This document shows, one piece after another, positions 23,024-32,442 of a stretch of 64,000 nucleotides of DNA. Within the stretch, counting starts at the first letter, position 1; every line of letters starts with the position of its first letter. Below the pieces are notes generated by a model. It did not search any database. It had not been told where the DNA came from and was given only the letters and a program-made list of their open reading frames with translations. The position numbers and the translations under genes were made by a program. Source of the stretch: JALZKA01 sp963721645 (GTDB lineage: Bacteria; Actinomycetota; Thermoleophilia; Solirubrobacterales; 70-9); contig CAVRJK010000002.1 of assembly GCA_963721645.1 (NCBI GenBank), positions 1,116,001-1,180,000 on the forward strand, read 5' to 3'.

Positions 23024-25581
23024 TCCTGGCTGGCCTTTTCGATGAGGCGAAAGCTCATCGACGATGAGAGGTCGCCCCTGACCGAGGATACGGCCTCAAT
23101 CCGCGTCGCAGAGCCCTTCGGCTCAACCCGCACGACGCCGATCTCCGCGAGGGCGCGCAGGGCCAGCCCACACGACTCGGGCGAGCGCGCCGAACCGGAC
23201 GGACCCCCAAGTGCTTCTCGCAGGGGTCCGGCTCCCATGGGGCCGCCCGCCTCGCGGACAGCGCGGTAGACGTCCGCGAGCTCCTTGCGGCCGGGGAAAG
23301 CGCCGGCGACCGCTCTCAGCGACAGCTCGCGCTTTGTGGCGAGTAGGTGCAGATACCCGTCTCCCTTCGCAACGAGCTCGGCCAGCGCCGGATTCAAGGC
23401 CGGGTCGGTGACGACAACGTGCCTGAAGTCCAGAGGGAGCTCGGGGAGCGACGAGAGAGCGACCCAGTCGGCGAGGACGAGCCCTCGTCCTCCACCCGAT
23501 GGCTCACTTCCTTGCACCTCGTCTCCCGTGACAGCCAGGGAGCCCCGTGAGGCGAGGATCGCGCCACGGATCCCTGCATAGCGGCCCGGATGCACAGCGC
23601 TCTCGACGATGCCACGGCGCCAGAGCGCGTCGGCGCAGACCACGAGCACCGATTCGCCACTGGACACAATCTCGCCGATTGCTGCAAGGCCGGACTGCCT
23701 GCGCCGATCGACCACGTCGCGGCGCTGGTTCCGAGGCGAATCTCCTGGCGCCGTGGCCGGCGCGCCCGACGCGGCGTGATCGTGGCCGGCCATGATCAGC
23801 GGCAGAGGGCCGTCAAGCGCCGAGATGAGGCGCTCCGCCCACTCCGCGTCGCCGGCGCGCCAGGCATCCTCGTCAGGCTCTTCGGCGGGCTCGTAGAGAG
23901 TCCCGAGCACGGCCCGGGGTTCCGTCGCGCCGTTCCACTCGTTCAGCTCGAGGCGGACGCTCACGTCGACCGGTACGGAGTCTCGCTTTGCGAGCGTGCC
24001 CCCCACTCCGAACGCAACGCCGCCGACCTGGCCCGGCCCGCCGCGGAGAGTGAAGCGTGCGTGCCGACCCTCCTCGCCCATGGGACGCACATCGTCGATT
24101 CGGGCGCCAGGCACGACGAGCCGCACTTCCGGGTTACCCATGCCGAACGGGCCCAGCCGTGCCATCTGGGTCGCGAGCTCGTGCCCAAGTGATTCGGTGC
24201 CGACGACGGCGTCGATCTCCTCTACGCGCGCGGGTGGCTCGTCGGGCAGAAGTTGGGCGCAGTGCGCGACGAGGCTTTCGCGAAAGGCCTCGAGGTTTGC
24301 CTCGTCGATCTCGAGTCCAGCGGCGGCGCGGTGACCACCAAAGCGCTCCAGGTGCTCTGAGCAGGCGCGCAGCGCGCCCAGGAGGTCAAACCCGGGAACG
24401 CTCCGCCCCGAGCCCTTGCCGCGCCCACCGGCGTCCATGGCGATCAGGATCGCCGGACGCATGTGACGCTCGGCCATGCGGGAAGCGCAGATACCCACGA
24501 CGCCTGGGTGCCAGCCTTCGCCCCACAAGACGATTGCAGCACCGGGCTCGCGCTCTGCCTCCAGCTCGGCGAGGCGACGGTTGGCGTCGGCGAGTACCTC
24601 GCGCTCGGTCTCACGGCGATCGAGGTTGGCGCGGTCGAGCTCGACCGCGATCTCGGCCGCGCGCTCAGGATCGTCGCCGAGGAAGAGCTCCACGGCAGCG
24701 TCTGCGCGGTAGAGCCTTCCCGCGGCGTTTATGCGTGGCGAGAGCCGGAAGCCGATATCGGACTCGCCGATGCGCTCGGGCGCGACCTTCGATACCTCCA
24801 TCAGCGCGCGCAGGCCCAGCCGCGGCGAGCGGCGCATCCGCTCCAGGCCGCGCCTCACCAGCGAGCGGTTCTCGCCGGTGAGAGGCACCATGTCTGCGAC
24901 CGTGGCAAGCGCGACGAGGTCCAGGTCCCGCTCGGCCCGCTCGACGCCCAGGAGGGCAGCGGCGAGCTTGTGGGCGACACCGGCCGCGCAAAGGTCGGGG
25001 CATGGATAGTTCGAAACGACCGGGTGAACGATGGGGCAGTCGGGCAACTCGGCGCCGGGCTGGTGATGGTCGGTTACGACCACCTCCATGCCGAGCGACT
25101 TGGCATGGGCCACCTCGGCCACCGACGTAATCCCGCAGTCCACCGTGATCATCAGGCCGGTCCCGCGCTTCACAAGCGTGTCTATTCCGTCCTTGCTCAC
25201 GCCGTAGCCGTCTTCGACCCGGCTTGGGATCAGCCAGTCGCACTCGGCGCCGAGTTCGCGAAGCGCGCCAACGAGAATCGCGGTCGAGGTGACGCCGTCG
25301 ACGTCGTAGTCGCCGTGGACGGTGATGAGCTTGTCGTCGGCGATCGCGGAGCGAATGAGCGCGACGGCAGCTTCGATCTCTTCGAACTCGCCGGGCTCGT
25401 GACGCTCGTCGGCAGCCAGAAACTCCCGGGCCTCTTCGACGGTGCCGTGCCCTCGGCGCACCAACGCCGCCGCCACCGGCTCCGGCAGATCGAGTGCCTG
25501 CGCGATCTCGCCTGCCGCCTCAAAGGAGTACGGGGCGAGCCGAAAGCTCTTTTGAGAGGCGGTCCAGCCTGACGTATTCAC
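22960..25581 (-). CDS. recJ: Single-stranded-DNA-specific exonuclease RecJ
   Basis: DHH-family 5'-3' exonuclease. Motifs are HGDYDVDGVTSTA (I), TVDCGITS (II), VVTDHHQPG (III) and HPVVSNYPCP, followed by the DHHA1 region (GGRGKGSGRSV and GGHRAAAG). At 873 residues it is much longer than the E. coli enzyme because of a C-terminal extension of about 300 residues, similar in size to that of Firmicutes RecJ. The GTG start has TAGCCT 6 nt upstream, the leaderless pattern. It overlaps rel by 64 bp. Confidence 0.93.
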   Translation of the reverse strand: MNTSGWTASQKSFRLAPYSFEAAGEIAQALDLPEPVAAALVRRGHGTVEEAREFLAADERHEPGEFEEIEAAVALIRSAIADDKLITVHGDYDVDGVTSTAILVGALRELGAECDWLIPSRVEDGYGVSKDGIDTLVKRGTGLMITVDCGITSVAEVAHAKSLGMEVVVTDHHQPGAELPDCPIVHPVVSNYPCPDLCAAGVAHKLAAALLGVERAERDLDLVALATVADMVPLTGENRSLVRRGLERMRRSPRLGLRALMEVSKVAPERIGESDIGFRLSPRINAAGRLYRADAAVELFLGDDPERAAEIAVELDRANLDRRETEREVLADANRRLAELEAEREPGAAIVLWGEGWHPGVVGICASRMAERHMRPAILIAMDAGGRGKGSGRSVPGFDLLGALRACSEHLERFGGHRAAAGLEIDEANLEAFRESLVAHCAQLLPDEPPARVEEIDAVVGTESLGHELATQMARLGPFGMGNPEVRLVVPGARIDDVRPMGEEGRHARFTLRGGPGQVGGVAFGVGGTLAKRDSVPVDVSVRLELNEWNGATEPRAVLGTLYEPAEEPDEDAWRAGDAEWAERLISALDGPLPLIMAGHDHAASGAPATAPGDSPRNQRRDVVDRRRQSGLAAIGEIVSSGESVLVVCADALWRRGIVESAVHPGRYAGIRGAILASRGSLAVTGDEVQGSEPSGGGRGLVLADWVALSSLPELPLDFRHVVVTDPALNPALAELVAKGDGYLHLLATKRELSLRAVAGAFPGRKELADVYRAVREAGGPMGAGPLREALGGPSGSARSPESCGLALRALAEIGVVRVEPKGSATRIEAVSSVRGDLSSSMSFRLIEKASQECVRYLNHPEKQSSTQLEAAA

Positions 25582-25587
25582 CGACCC

Positions 25588-25593
25588 AGGCTA
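25588..25593 (-). promoter_or_regulatory. Candidate -10 box of recJ, leaderless start
   Basis: TAGCCT on the minus strand, then GGGTCG (6 nt), then the GTG start of recJ. Confidence 0.5.
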
Positions 25594-25624
25594 GGAGCGG
25601 GCGGGGACGGAATCGCCCCTCGCG

Positions 25625-25906
25625 CTACGGAGCCGGTTCGGCGTACGTGTCGTACTCGGAACGCAAACCGATCATGTAGATCGCGCCCAGGCCGAGCAGC
25701 GTGCCGGGCACGGCGAAGATCACGGTCTCGATCCCGGTCTGACCGATGCTCTCCCCGATTGCGATCTGCGCGACGGCGCCCGTGATGACGGCGCCGGTTA
25801 CGGCACCGAGAAGAGCTCCAACGATCCCGCCCCAAAAGCGGTCCGGCAAAAGCACCGTGAAGTGCCAGAGCGCGACACCTGTCGTGAACCAGACGAGTAC
25901 AGCCAT
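25625..25906 (-). CDS. Small three-span membrane protein
   Basis: The 93-residue protein has three hydrophobic segments: VLVWFTTGVALWHFTVLL, a Gly/Ala-rich GGIVGALLGAVTGAVITGAV and VIFAVPGTLLGLGAIYMIGL. The short polar tail is acidic. I do not recognise a family. It lies between secDF and recJ on the same strand, 27 bp after secDF, so it may be co-transcribed with secDF. Confidence 0.6.
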   Translation of the reverse strand: MAVLVWFTTGVALWHFTVLLPDRFWGGIVGALLGAVTGAVITGAVAQIAIGESIGQTGIETVIFAVPGTLLGLGAIYMIGLRSEYDTYAEPAP

Positions 25907-25932
25907 CAGCGAATCACCTGTTCCTTCCGTGC

Positions 25933-28860
25933 TTACGGCGCTTTTGGCGCTGGCGGCGGCGCTCGCGCTGCGCTGCTTCGCTGGTCCGCGACCGCGGGGT
26001 CAGCCTGCTTGCCCGCCGCGCCTGCGCCGTCGGTCTCCGGCGCCCCCGGCGGGCCGGTGACGCTTTGCGAGGCCTCCGTTCCGTCGCTTGGAAGCGGTCC
26101 GGTCTCAGGCGCTCCCGTGGGTGGCGATGCGTCCGGGGCGTCGGCGGGAACCTCGCTCGCAACCGGAGGTCCGCCTCCGATCAGCTTTCGCTCGGGCCCG
26201 TCGCCCAGTTCGCCATGGCCCTCGACTCTCGCGACAGCGTTGTCCTCGGGGAACACCGGCACGTAGCCCATCGTCTCTTCGATGTGATGACGACGGGCGC
26301 GGTACGTGGACTCGCGCTCCTTCCACTCGGTCAGGACGGGCGCTGCGATGAAGATCGACGAGTAGGTACCGGAGGCAATCCCGATCATCATCGCGATGGC
26401 GAACCCGCGCAACGTCTCGTCGCCGAAGATCAGCAGCATCCCGACCAAAAAGACGGTCGAGAGGCCGGTGATCAGCGAGCGGGTCAAGACTTCGGACATC
26501 GAGCGGTTGACGATCTGCGAGAAGGCGGCACGCGGCATGCGCGGGACGTTCTCGCGGATTCGGTCGAACACGATGATCGTGTCGTACATCGAGTACCCCA
26601 AGATGGTGAGGAAAGCCGCCACGGTCGCGCTGGTCACCTCCAGACCCGCAAGTGCGTAGATGCCGCCTGTGATCAGGATGTCGTGAAAGAGAGCGATGAG
26701 GACGGGGACGGCGTACTTGGCCTCGAACCTGATCGCGACGTAGGCCGAAATCACGAGTAGGGACATGATCAGCGCCTTGACAGCGTTCTCCGCCACCTGC
26801 TGTCCGAAGGTCGGCCCGACGGATTCGTTCTGGAAGCCCTGATCGTCGCCTTCTAGCCCGAACGCATCTGCCAGCGCGGCCTGCACGGCCGGAGCCTGAT
26901 CCGGCGGGATCTTGGCCTGCATCTGGATGACGTTCGCGCCGAAGTCCTCATTCTCAACCGACTGGATCTCGGCGGAGTCGATGCCGTCGATCCCGGCGTC
27001 GTTCAAGGCTGTGCGGACCTCCTCGGTGCTCGCGTCCTCGGCGAGGGCGGCGGTGATCCGGGTGCCCGACTCGAAGTCGATGCCGAGGTTCAGTTGCTGC
27101 GTCGAGAAGGCGATCGCCCCGATCATGAGGATCACCCCCGAAGCCGAGAAGAAGTACTTCGACATCCCCGTGAAGTCAAACTTCCATTCCAGCTGACGCT
27201 CCCCGGCTCCGAGGAAGCGCGCCGAGCCCAGGAAGCGCGAGCGGCCCATGACCGCCAGGAACGCCTGGGTGAAAAGGACCGCGGTGAACAGCGAGACGAT
27301 CGTTCCGATACCAAGCGTGAACGCGAAGCCCTTGACGCCCGCGCTCGCCAGGACGAACAGGATGAAGGCCGTCAAAAGGGTGATGACGTTTGCGTCGATG
27401 ATCGTCGCGATGCCCTTGCGATAGCCCTGCGAGATCGCCGAGAGCGTCGAGCGCCCCAGCCGGACCTCCTCCTTTATTCGCTCGAAGATGACGATGTTCG
27501 AGTCCGCTGCGACGCCGATCGTGAGGATCAGTCCCGCGATGCCCGGCAGGGTGAGCGTGATCGGGATGGTCTTGATCATCGCCAGGTAAAAGAGGGCGTA
27601 GACGGCGAGTCCGAGCGCTGCCACCAGCCCCAGGAAGCGGTAGTACGCGAGCAGGAAGAGCAGGACCAGCACGAGGCCGGCGAACATCGCCGTGATCGCG
27701 CCGTCGAGCGCGTCCTGGCCGAGGGTGGCCGAGACCGTGGACTGGTTGATCAACGCGAGTTCGACCGGCAGGGCGCCGATCCGGAGGAATTCGGCAAGGT
27801 CCTGGGCCTCGGTGATCGTGAAGTTGCCCGAAATCTGGGCGCCCGTATCGCCCGAGATGCCGGCAGGGTTCTCCTTGAAGTTGATGATGGGCCGCGAGAC
27901 GATCTCGCCGTCCAGCACGACCGCAAAGGAGTCGGAGAGGTTCGCCGCCTGCTCGACCGTGATGCCCGCGATGTTTGCGCCTGCGCGCTGTGCCCCGCGC
28001 TGAGCGATCCGCTCGGTGACTTCCGCGAATCCCTCCTGGCCCTTGTCGGTGAAGTCGAAGGTGACGTTCGGGATGTTCGACACGGGATCGAAGTTCTGCT
28101 CGGGGTTGCGGATGTCGTCGCCCGTGACCTCTGGGCGGTCGCGGAGAAGGAAGTAGCCGCGGATCCCGGTTTCCGACTCGTCCTGCTCGGTGGCGGGATC
28201 GTCCGGTGGCGACTCCTCGCGAAGGACGACGTAGCCCTGCGGGACCTCTTCGACGACCGATCCCTCCGGTGCCTCACCGTCGAACTTGAGGTAGAGGTCT
28301 TCCTCCTCCGACACCGGCCCCGCCAGGACCTCGAGAGTCTTCTCGTCGAAGAGGTAGAAGAGGCCGTCGTGTGTGCAGAGCGGCTCGCCGTTCTTCTCGA
28401 AGCACTCGGACTTTTCGTCCTGCGAGGCGAGCACCGCGTCGTACAGGCGGTTGAACGGGCGCTCCGCGGCACTCGGCAGATCCGGATTCGGCGCGATCAC
28501 GTTGGGCTCGAAGTCGTAGAAGGAAAGCTGCGAGGTCTGGCCTACCTGATCGATCGCGTCCTGGGCGTTCTGGACTGCCGGCAGGCTGATCGAGATCTGG
28601 TCCGCGCCGATCCGCGAGATCTCGGGCTCGGAAACACCCAGGGCGTCCACGCGCTCGCGAATGAGATCTACGGAGCGATCCACGTCCTCGACGTCGATCG
28701 TCCTGTTCGCACCGGTCGCGCGCGCTTCGTAAACCAACTCCGTACCGCCGGCGAGGTCGATGCCCTGCCTGGTCGGCTTCGACGTCACCGCAAGGATCGA
28801 GACGACGACGAGGACTACGACCAGCCCGAGCACGATGAGGCTGCGGCGACGCGAACCCAT
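25933..28860 (-). CDS. secDF: Fused SecD-SecF protein translocase subunit
   Basis: Accessory membrane motor that uses proton motive force to complete Sec-dependent export. The 975-residue protein has an N-terminal helix, the first periplasmic domain (GIDLAGGTELVYEA), the six-helix SecD block (ITLTLPGIAGLILTIGVAADSNIVIFERIKEE), then a SecF half with its own periplasmic domain (LGIDFESGTRI) and DTIIVFDRIREN. A Pro/Ala-rich tail of about 110 residues ends the protein. Most Actinobacteria carry secD and secF as separate genes, so the fusion is noteworthy. No yajC is adjacent. A 14-bp palindrome (28870-28883) lies just upstream of the ATG. Confidence 0.93.
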   Translation of the reverse strand: MGSRRRSLIVLGLVVVLVVVSILAVTSKPTRQGIDLAGGTELVYEARATGANRTIDVEDVDRSVDLIRERVDALGVSEPEISRIGADQISISLPAVQNAQDAIDQVGQTSQLSFYDFEPNVIAPNPDLPSAAERPFNRLYDAVLASQDEKSECFEKNGEPLCTHDGLFYLFDEKTLEVLAGPVSEEEDLYLKFDGEAPEGSVVEEVPQGYVVLREESPPDDPATEQDESETGIRGYFLLRDRPEVTGDDIRNPEQNFDPVSNIPNVTFDFTDKGQEGFAEVTERIAQRGAQRAGANIAGITVEQAANLSDSFAVVLDGEIVSRPIINFKENPAGISGDTGAQISGNFTITEAQDLAEFLRIGALPVELALINQSTVSATLGQDALDGAITAMFAGLVLVLLFLLAYYRFLGLVAALGLAVYALFYLAMIKTIPITLTLPGIAGLILTIGVAADSNIVIFERIKEEVRLGRSTLSAISQGYRKGIATIIDANVITLLTAFILFVLASAGVKGFAFTLGIGTIVSLFTAVLFTQAFLAVMGRSRFLGSARFLGAGERQLEWKFDFTGMSKYFFSASGVILMIGAIAFSTQQLNLGIDFESGTRITAALAEDASTEEVRTALNDAGIDGIDSAEIQSVENEDFGANVIQMQAKIPPDQAPAVQAALADAFGLEGDDQGFQNESVGPTFGQQVAENAVKALIMSLLVISAYVAIRFEAKYAVPVLIALFHDILITGGIYALAGLEVTSATVAAFLTILGYSMYDTIIVFDRIRENVPRMPRAAFSQIVNRSMSEVLTRSLITGLSTVFLVGMLLIFGDETLRGFAIAMMIGIASGTYSSIFIAAPVLTEWKERESTYRARRHHIEETMGYVPVFPEDNAVARVEGHGELGDGPERKLIGGGPPVASEVPADAPDASPPTGAPETGPLPSDGTEASQSVTGPPGAPETDGAGAAGKQADPAVADQRSSAARAPPPAPKAP

Positions 28861-28911
28861 CGTCAGACGACCCCTGCAGGGGTGATTGTCCCCAGACCCA
28901 TGCCCATGAAC

Positions 28912-29394
28912 CTACTCAGGGGTGAGGACCAGCAGAAGCCCGCCGTCATCGTCATATGCGGGGAAGACATCGGCGACGGCTTCGGCGGGAAGGTCGCCCT
29001 CGGCGTTGACCTGTACGCGGCGGCCCAGCGAGCGCACGCCCCACTCGAGAGTGGTGCCGATCGGATCAGCATCACCGTTCTCCGTGGGCGGTGCTTCCGG
29101 GACGTCGTCGCCGCCCTTCCACTCGAGGCCCAAGACGTCGCGGACCGGGCGTCCGATCACATCCTCGTCCTTCAGCCCGGTCAACTCGAAGCCTCCCCGG
29201 CCGACGTCGAGAACCCGCCCGTCCTTGTCGCAGGTGAAGAAGGCTGCGTCCGGAGCCGGGTAGTAGTCGTCAAGCAACTCGAAGATGAAACCCGCCCCAC
29301 ACTTTGCGCAACTCTTGGGCCGATCGGAAAAACCGGAGGTCCGGGAGTTCGACAACTCCCGATTCCCGCAGTTGGGGCAGATGAAAAACGGCAC
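28912..29394 (-). CDS. Zinc-ribbon plus PAS-like domain protein
   Basis: The 160-residue protein begins with a four-Cys zinc ribbon (FICPNCGNRE ... SCAKCGAGF) and continues with a PAS-like fold (PDAAFFTCDKDGRVLDVGRGGFELTGLKDEDVIGRPVRDVLGL). It ends with a short acidic region and has no output domain. A role as a redox or metal-sensing adaptor is possible but not shown. The GTG start has TACGCT 6 nt upstream. It sits between secDF and ruvB on the same strand. Confidence 0.7.
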   Translation of the reverse strand: MPFFICPNCGNRELSNSRTSGFSDRPKSCAKCGAGFIFELLDDYYPAPDAAFFTCDKDGRVLDVGRGGFELTGLKDEDVIGRPVRDVLGLEWKGGDDVPEAPPTENGDADPIGTTLEWGVRSLGRRVQVNAEGDLPAEAVADVFPAYDDDGGLLLVLTPE

Positions 29395-29400
29395 GCGGGA

Positions 29401-29406
29401 AGCGTA
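29401..29406 (-). promoter_or_regulatory. Candidate -10 box of the zinc-ribbon/PAS gene
   Basis: TACGCT on the minus strand, 6 nt before the GTG at 29394. Confidence 0.4.
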
Positions 29407-29433
29407 GCGAGAGACGGCCGTCGGGCCATCGCC

Positions 29434-29447
29434 GGGTCAGGCACCTC
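29434..29447. repeat. Solo copy of the GAGGTGCCTGACCC repeat
   Basis: GGGTCAGGCACCTC is the reverse complement of the core that occurs as a tandem pair at 53641-53693. It lies in the gap between ruvB and the zinc-ribbon/PAS gene. Confidence 0.5.
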
Positions 29448-29467
29448 CATCCGGCGTTCACCGACGC

Positions 29468-30568
29468 CTAAAAGAGCGTCGCGGCGCCTTCCGGAATCGG
29501 CAGGTCCATGTGCTCGTAGCCGCGCTCCGTCAGAACCCTGCCGCGGGGCGTGCGCTTGATCAAGCCCTGCTGGATCAGGTAGGGCTCATAGACGCCCTCG
29601 ATCGTGTCTGGTTCCTCGTCGATGGCATCCGCGAGCGTGGTGAGGCCGACGGGGCCGCCGGTGAACTTGATCGCAATCGTTTCCAGGATCACGCGGTCGT
29701 GGCGGTCGAGGCCCGCTTCATCGACGTCGAGGAGGCCCAAGGCCTCGGTTGCGATCTCTTGGGTCACGACGCCGGTGCCGCGAACCTCGGCGAAGTCGCG
29801 CACCCTGCGCAGAAGGCGGTTTGCAACTCGCGGCGTCCCGCGCGAGCGCGAGGCGATGGCGACCTCACCACCGGGCTCGATCTCGACCCCCAGGATGCCC
29901 GCGGAACGGCGGACGATCACGGCGAGGTCGTCCGGGCCGTAGTGCTCCAGGCGGAACGAAACGCCGAAGCGGTCGTGAAGCGGTTTGGAGAGGAGGCCGG
30001 CCCGGGTCGTTGCGCCGACGAGTGTGAACGGCGGCAGGTCGAGCGTGACGGTCCGCGCACCCGCGCCCTGGCCGAGGACCACGGGCAGGCAACGGTCCTC
30101 CATCGCCGGATAGAGCGTCTCCTCGATCGCCGCGTTCAGGCGATGGATCTCGTCGATGAAAAAGACCGCTCCGGGCTCGAGCGAGGTCAGGAAGGCGGCG
30201 ATGTCTGCCTTGCGCTCGAGCGCAGGCGCCGCCGTGTGCACGAAGCCTGCACCCATCTCCGCGGCGATGATGTGGGCAAGTGAGGTCTTGCCGAGGCCGG
30301 GCGGACCCGACAAGAGCACGTGATCAAGCGCATCCCCGCGGCCGCGCGCAGCCTCGATGAACACCTCGAGCTGATCGGTCACGGCCTCCTGGGCGACGAA
30401 GTCGGATAGCCGCGGCGGCCGCAGGGAGCGATCGAGCTCCTCATCTCCCTCCGCTACCCGCGCCTCGGCCATCGGTTCTTCGGGCCCGATGCGCCTGACC
30501 CGCATCTCGGCGGCCGCCTCGATCGAGGGGTCGGGGACGATGCCGGGGCTGCGCTCGGAGTCGGTCAT
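29468..30568 (-). CDS. ruvB: Holliday junction branch migration helicase RuvB
   Basis: AAA+ motor that drives RuvA-bound Holliday junctions. The 366-residue protein has Walker A GPPGLGKTSLA, Walker B FFIDEIHRL, sensor I VGATTRAG and arginine-finger region DRFGVSFRLE, with a C-terminal winged helix (LIQQGLIKRTPRGRVLTERGY). An N-terminal extension of about 45 polar residues precedes the conserved LRPPRLSDF segment. Its ATG overlaps the ruvA stop (ATGA). Confidence 0.97.
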   Translation of the reverse strand: MTDSERSPGIVPDPSIEAAAEMRVRRIGPEEPMAEARVAEGDEELDRSLRPPRLSDFVAQEAVTDQLEVFIEAARGRGDALDHVLLSGPPGLGKTSLAHIIAAEMGAGFVHTAAPALERKADIAAFLTSLEPGAVFFIDEIHRLNAAIEETLYPAMEDRCLPVVLGQGAGARTVTLDLPPFTLVGATTRAGLLSKPLHDRFGVSFRLEHYGPDDLAVIVRRSAGILGVEIEPGGEVAIASRSRGTPRVANRLLRRVRDFAEVRGTGVVTQEIATEALGLLDVDEAGLDRHDRVILETIAIKFTGGPVGLTTLADAIDEEPDTIEGVYEPYLIQQGLIKRTPRGRVLTERGYEHMDLPIPEGAATLF

Positions 30569-31170
30569 GGATTCCTGCTTCCGGTCGCATCTCCGGCGCG
30601 CTTCAGCGCTATCGAGATCAGCTCCTCGGGAGCTTCGCCCTCGGCGCCGTCAAGGAGCCTTTCTGCCTCCATGAGCGTGTAACCGAGGCCGACGAGGCCG
30701 TCGCGCGCCAAGAGGCGCGGCTCGTCCGAGCCGGCCACCGGCGATGCAGCCGGCGCGCTTTCAAGCTCCCCGGCGACCTTTTCGCGGAGCTCGACGATCA
30801 CGCGCTCTGCCGTTCGCTTACCGACGCCCTGCACGGCCTGGAAGCGCTTCGTGTCGCCCAGGGCAATCGCCTTGAGCAGCTCGCGAGGCGTCCCGCCGGA
30901 AAGGATCGCCATCGCGACCTTGGGACCCACGCCGGAAACCGAGTTGAGGTACAGGAAGAGATCGCGCTCATCCTCGGTCGCGAAACCGAGGAGCTGCATG
31001 ACGTCCTCGCGCACCACAAGGTGAGCGTGGAGCGTCGTCTGCTTGCCGACGGCCGGAACGGACTTCAGGGTCTCGGCGGAGACGGCGAGCCGATACCCGA
31101 CGCCGCCCGTGTCGATGACGACATGGTCTGCGCGGCGCGTGAGCACCTCTCCCCGGACGGATGCGATCAC
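30565..31170 (-). CDS. ruvA: Holliday junction binding protein RuvA
   Basis: Tetrameric junction-binding partner of RuvB. From the GTG at 31170 it is 201 residues, the normal length. It has an N-terminal OB fold (IASVRGEVLTRRADHVVIDTGGVGYRLAV), two helix-hairpin-helix motifs (LNSVSGVGPKVAMAIL and FQAVQGVGKRTAERVIVEL) and a C-terminal three-helix domain that contacts RuvB. The longer frame to 31353 is rejected because it only re-reads ruvC. The GTG overlaps the ruvC stop (GTGA). Confidence 0.96.
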   Translation of the reverse strand: MIASVRGEVLTRRADHVVIDTGGVGYRLAVSAETLKSVPAVGKQTTLHAHLVVREDVMQLLGFATEDERDLFLYLNSVSGVGPKVAMAILSGGTPRELLKAIALGDTKRFQAVQGVGKRTAERVIVELREKVAGELESAPAASPVAGSDEPRLLARDGLVGLGYTLMEAERLLDGAEGEAPEELISIALKRAGDATGSRNP

Positions 31171-31688
31171 GCGAGCGCCTTCGTTCGGCTCTCGGCACGC
31201 TGTGCGGCCTCGTGTCGACCGATGTGCCCTGCGTGGCAGATCGCGACGGCCAAGGCATCGGCTGCGTGATCGGAGGCAGGCGGCGCCGGTAGCCCGAGGA
31301 GCGTGCCGACCATCTGCTGGACCTGGCCCTTGGCGGCGGACCCCGAGCCGCAAACCGCCATCTTCACGGCCTGCGGCGTGTAATCCGTGCAGGACAGACC
31401 GCGCTCGGCGGCGGCGAGCATCACGACGCCCCGCGCCTGGCCGACCGCAAGGGCCGATTTCACGTTCTTGCCGAAGTAGAGGTCCTCCAGGCCCACCGAA
31501 ACCGGCTCGTGCCAGTCCATGAGCTCTTTCAACGCGGCATGGATGCGCCCGAGGCGCGTTTCCGGGGGCATGTTCGAGGGCGTCTCGATAACCCCCCCGT
31601 CGATCGCGCTCATGCTCGTTCCGGCCACCCTTACGACGCCGAAGCCCGTGTTGGCCAAACCCGGGTCTATGCCCATAACTACCACCAT
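31167..31688 (-). CDS. ruvC: Crossover junction endodeoxyribonuclease RuvC
   Basis: Holliday junction resolvase of 173 residues. The RNase H-like fold shows the first catalytic Asp in MGIDPGLANTGFG, the Glu in VGLEDLYFGKN and the final acidic pair in ASDHAADALAVAICH. It heads the ruvC-ruvA-ruvB operon, in which both junctions overlap by 4 bp. Confidence 0.96.
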   Translation of the reverse strand: MVVVMGIDPGLANTGFGVVRVAGTSMSAIDGGVIETPSNMPPETRLGRIHAALKELMDWHEPVSVGLEDLYFGKNVKSALAVGQARGVVMLAAAERGLSCTDYTPQAVKMAVCGSGSAAKGQVQQMVGTLLGLPAPPASDHAADALAVAICHAGHIGRHEAAQRAESRTKALA

Positions 31689-31745
31689 GGATAGTGATTC
31701 TGGCCCCAGGGGCGGATGCCTCCCCGAAAGCCTCTCAGAACACGG

Positions 31746-31774
31746 AAAACGCCGCGGCCTCAGAGCCGCGGCGT
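31746..31774 (-). terminator. Intrinsic terminator of the 31792-32184 gene
   Basis: ACGCCGCGGC and GCCGCGGCGT form a perfect 10-bp stem with a 6-nt loop; read on the minus strand it is followed by TTTTCC. It lies 18 bp after the stop of the small secreted protein gene and isolates it from ruvCAB. Confidence 0.8.
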
Positions 31775-31791
31775 CCCGGTCCCGATAGCTC

Positions 31792-32184
31792 CTAGCCGGC
31801 AGGGAATAGCGGCTTGGACTTCGATTCCTTGCAGATCGCCTTCGATGTTTCCTTGGGCTTGGCGATTGCGTAATGCGCGGTGTTGATGACGACCAGGTTG
31901 AAGTCGACTACGTACTTACCGTTCGAGTCGGTGACGTCGATACCGATCAGTTTGTCTTCGCCCTCCTGTTTGCGGTACACGTAGACGGTCCGCTTGCGCT
32001 CGCAGGTGCGCTTCTCGGACGTGACCTTGCCGCGGAACTCGCTCGCGTTCGGGTCCTCCTTCAGCGTCACCTTCGAGTCCGTGACGGGGGCGCCGGCAAC
32101 TGCCGTGCCGGCTCCTATGAGGGCCACCGCTGCGACTGCGCTTCCGAAGACTGCCTTGATCGTGGTGCTGCGTGGGTTCTTCAT
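31792..32184 (-). CDS. Small secreted protein of unknown function
   Basis: The 130-residue protein has a clear signal peptide (KNPRSTTIKAVFGSAVAAVALIGAGTAVAGA). The mature domain is beta-rich (VTLKEDPNASEFRGKVTSEKRTCERKRTVYVYRK, NGKYVVDFNL) with two Cys that may pair, and resembles a small carboxypeptidase-regulatory or transthyretin-like fold. The ATG is preceded by GAGGAG at good spacing. It has its own terminator, so it is monocistronic. The 258-bp gap upstream shows no gene. Confidence 0.75.
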   Translation of the reverse strand: MKNPRSTTIKAVFGSAVAAVALIGAGTAVAGAPVTDSKVTLKEDPNASEFRGKVTSEKRTCERKRTVYVYRKQEGEDKLIGIDVTDSNGKYVVDFNLVVINTAHYAIAKPKETSKAICKESKSKPLFPAG

Positions 32185-32442
32185 TTCTTACTCCTCCTCG
32201 TATGCGGCCCGGACGCCGCGTTGATCCGTGATTGCCCAACCACTATCGACGCGAAGTCACGCCCTGTCATGAGTGGCGACTACCTATTTTTTGGTAGTGC
32301 CTTCCGTCCGGCGCCCTAAGCCACGTCGAATTCCGCATCGCCATGCGGTTTACGTAGGCCTCTCCCCTTCCAGCAGAGGGCACCCGGAGAGGGTCATGCC
32401 CTCGAAATCAGCTCGCTTCTCACGAAAATCCGTGTCTCGAGG

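Noticed and set aside
27094..29559. 821-residue plus-strand open frame
   Set aside because: It is antisense to secDF and the zinc-ribbon gene, has mirror-image charged composition and no recognisable domain; the minus-strand genes are certain.
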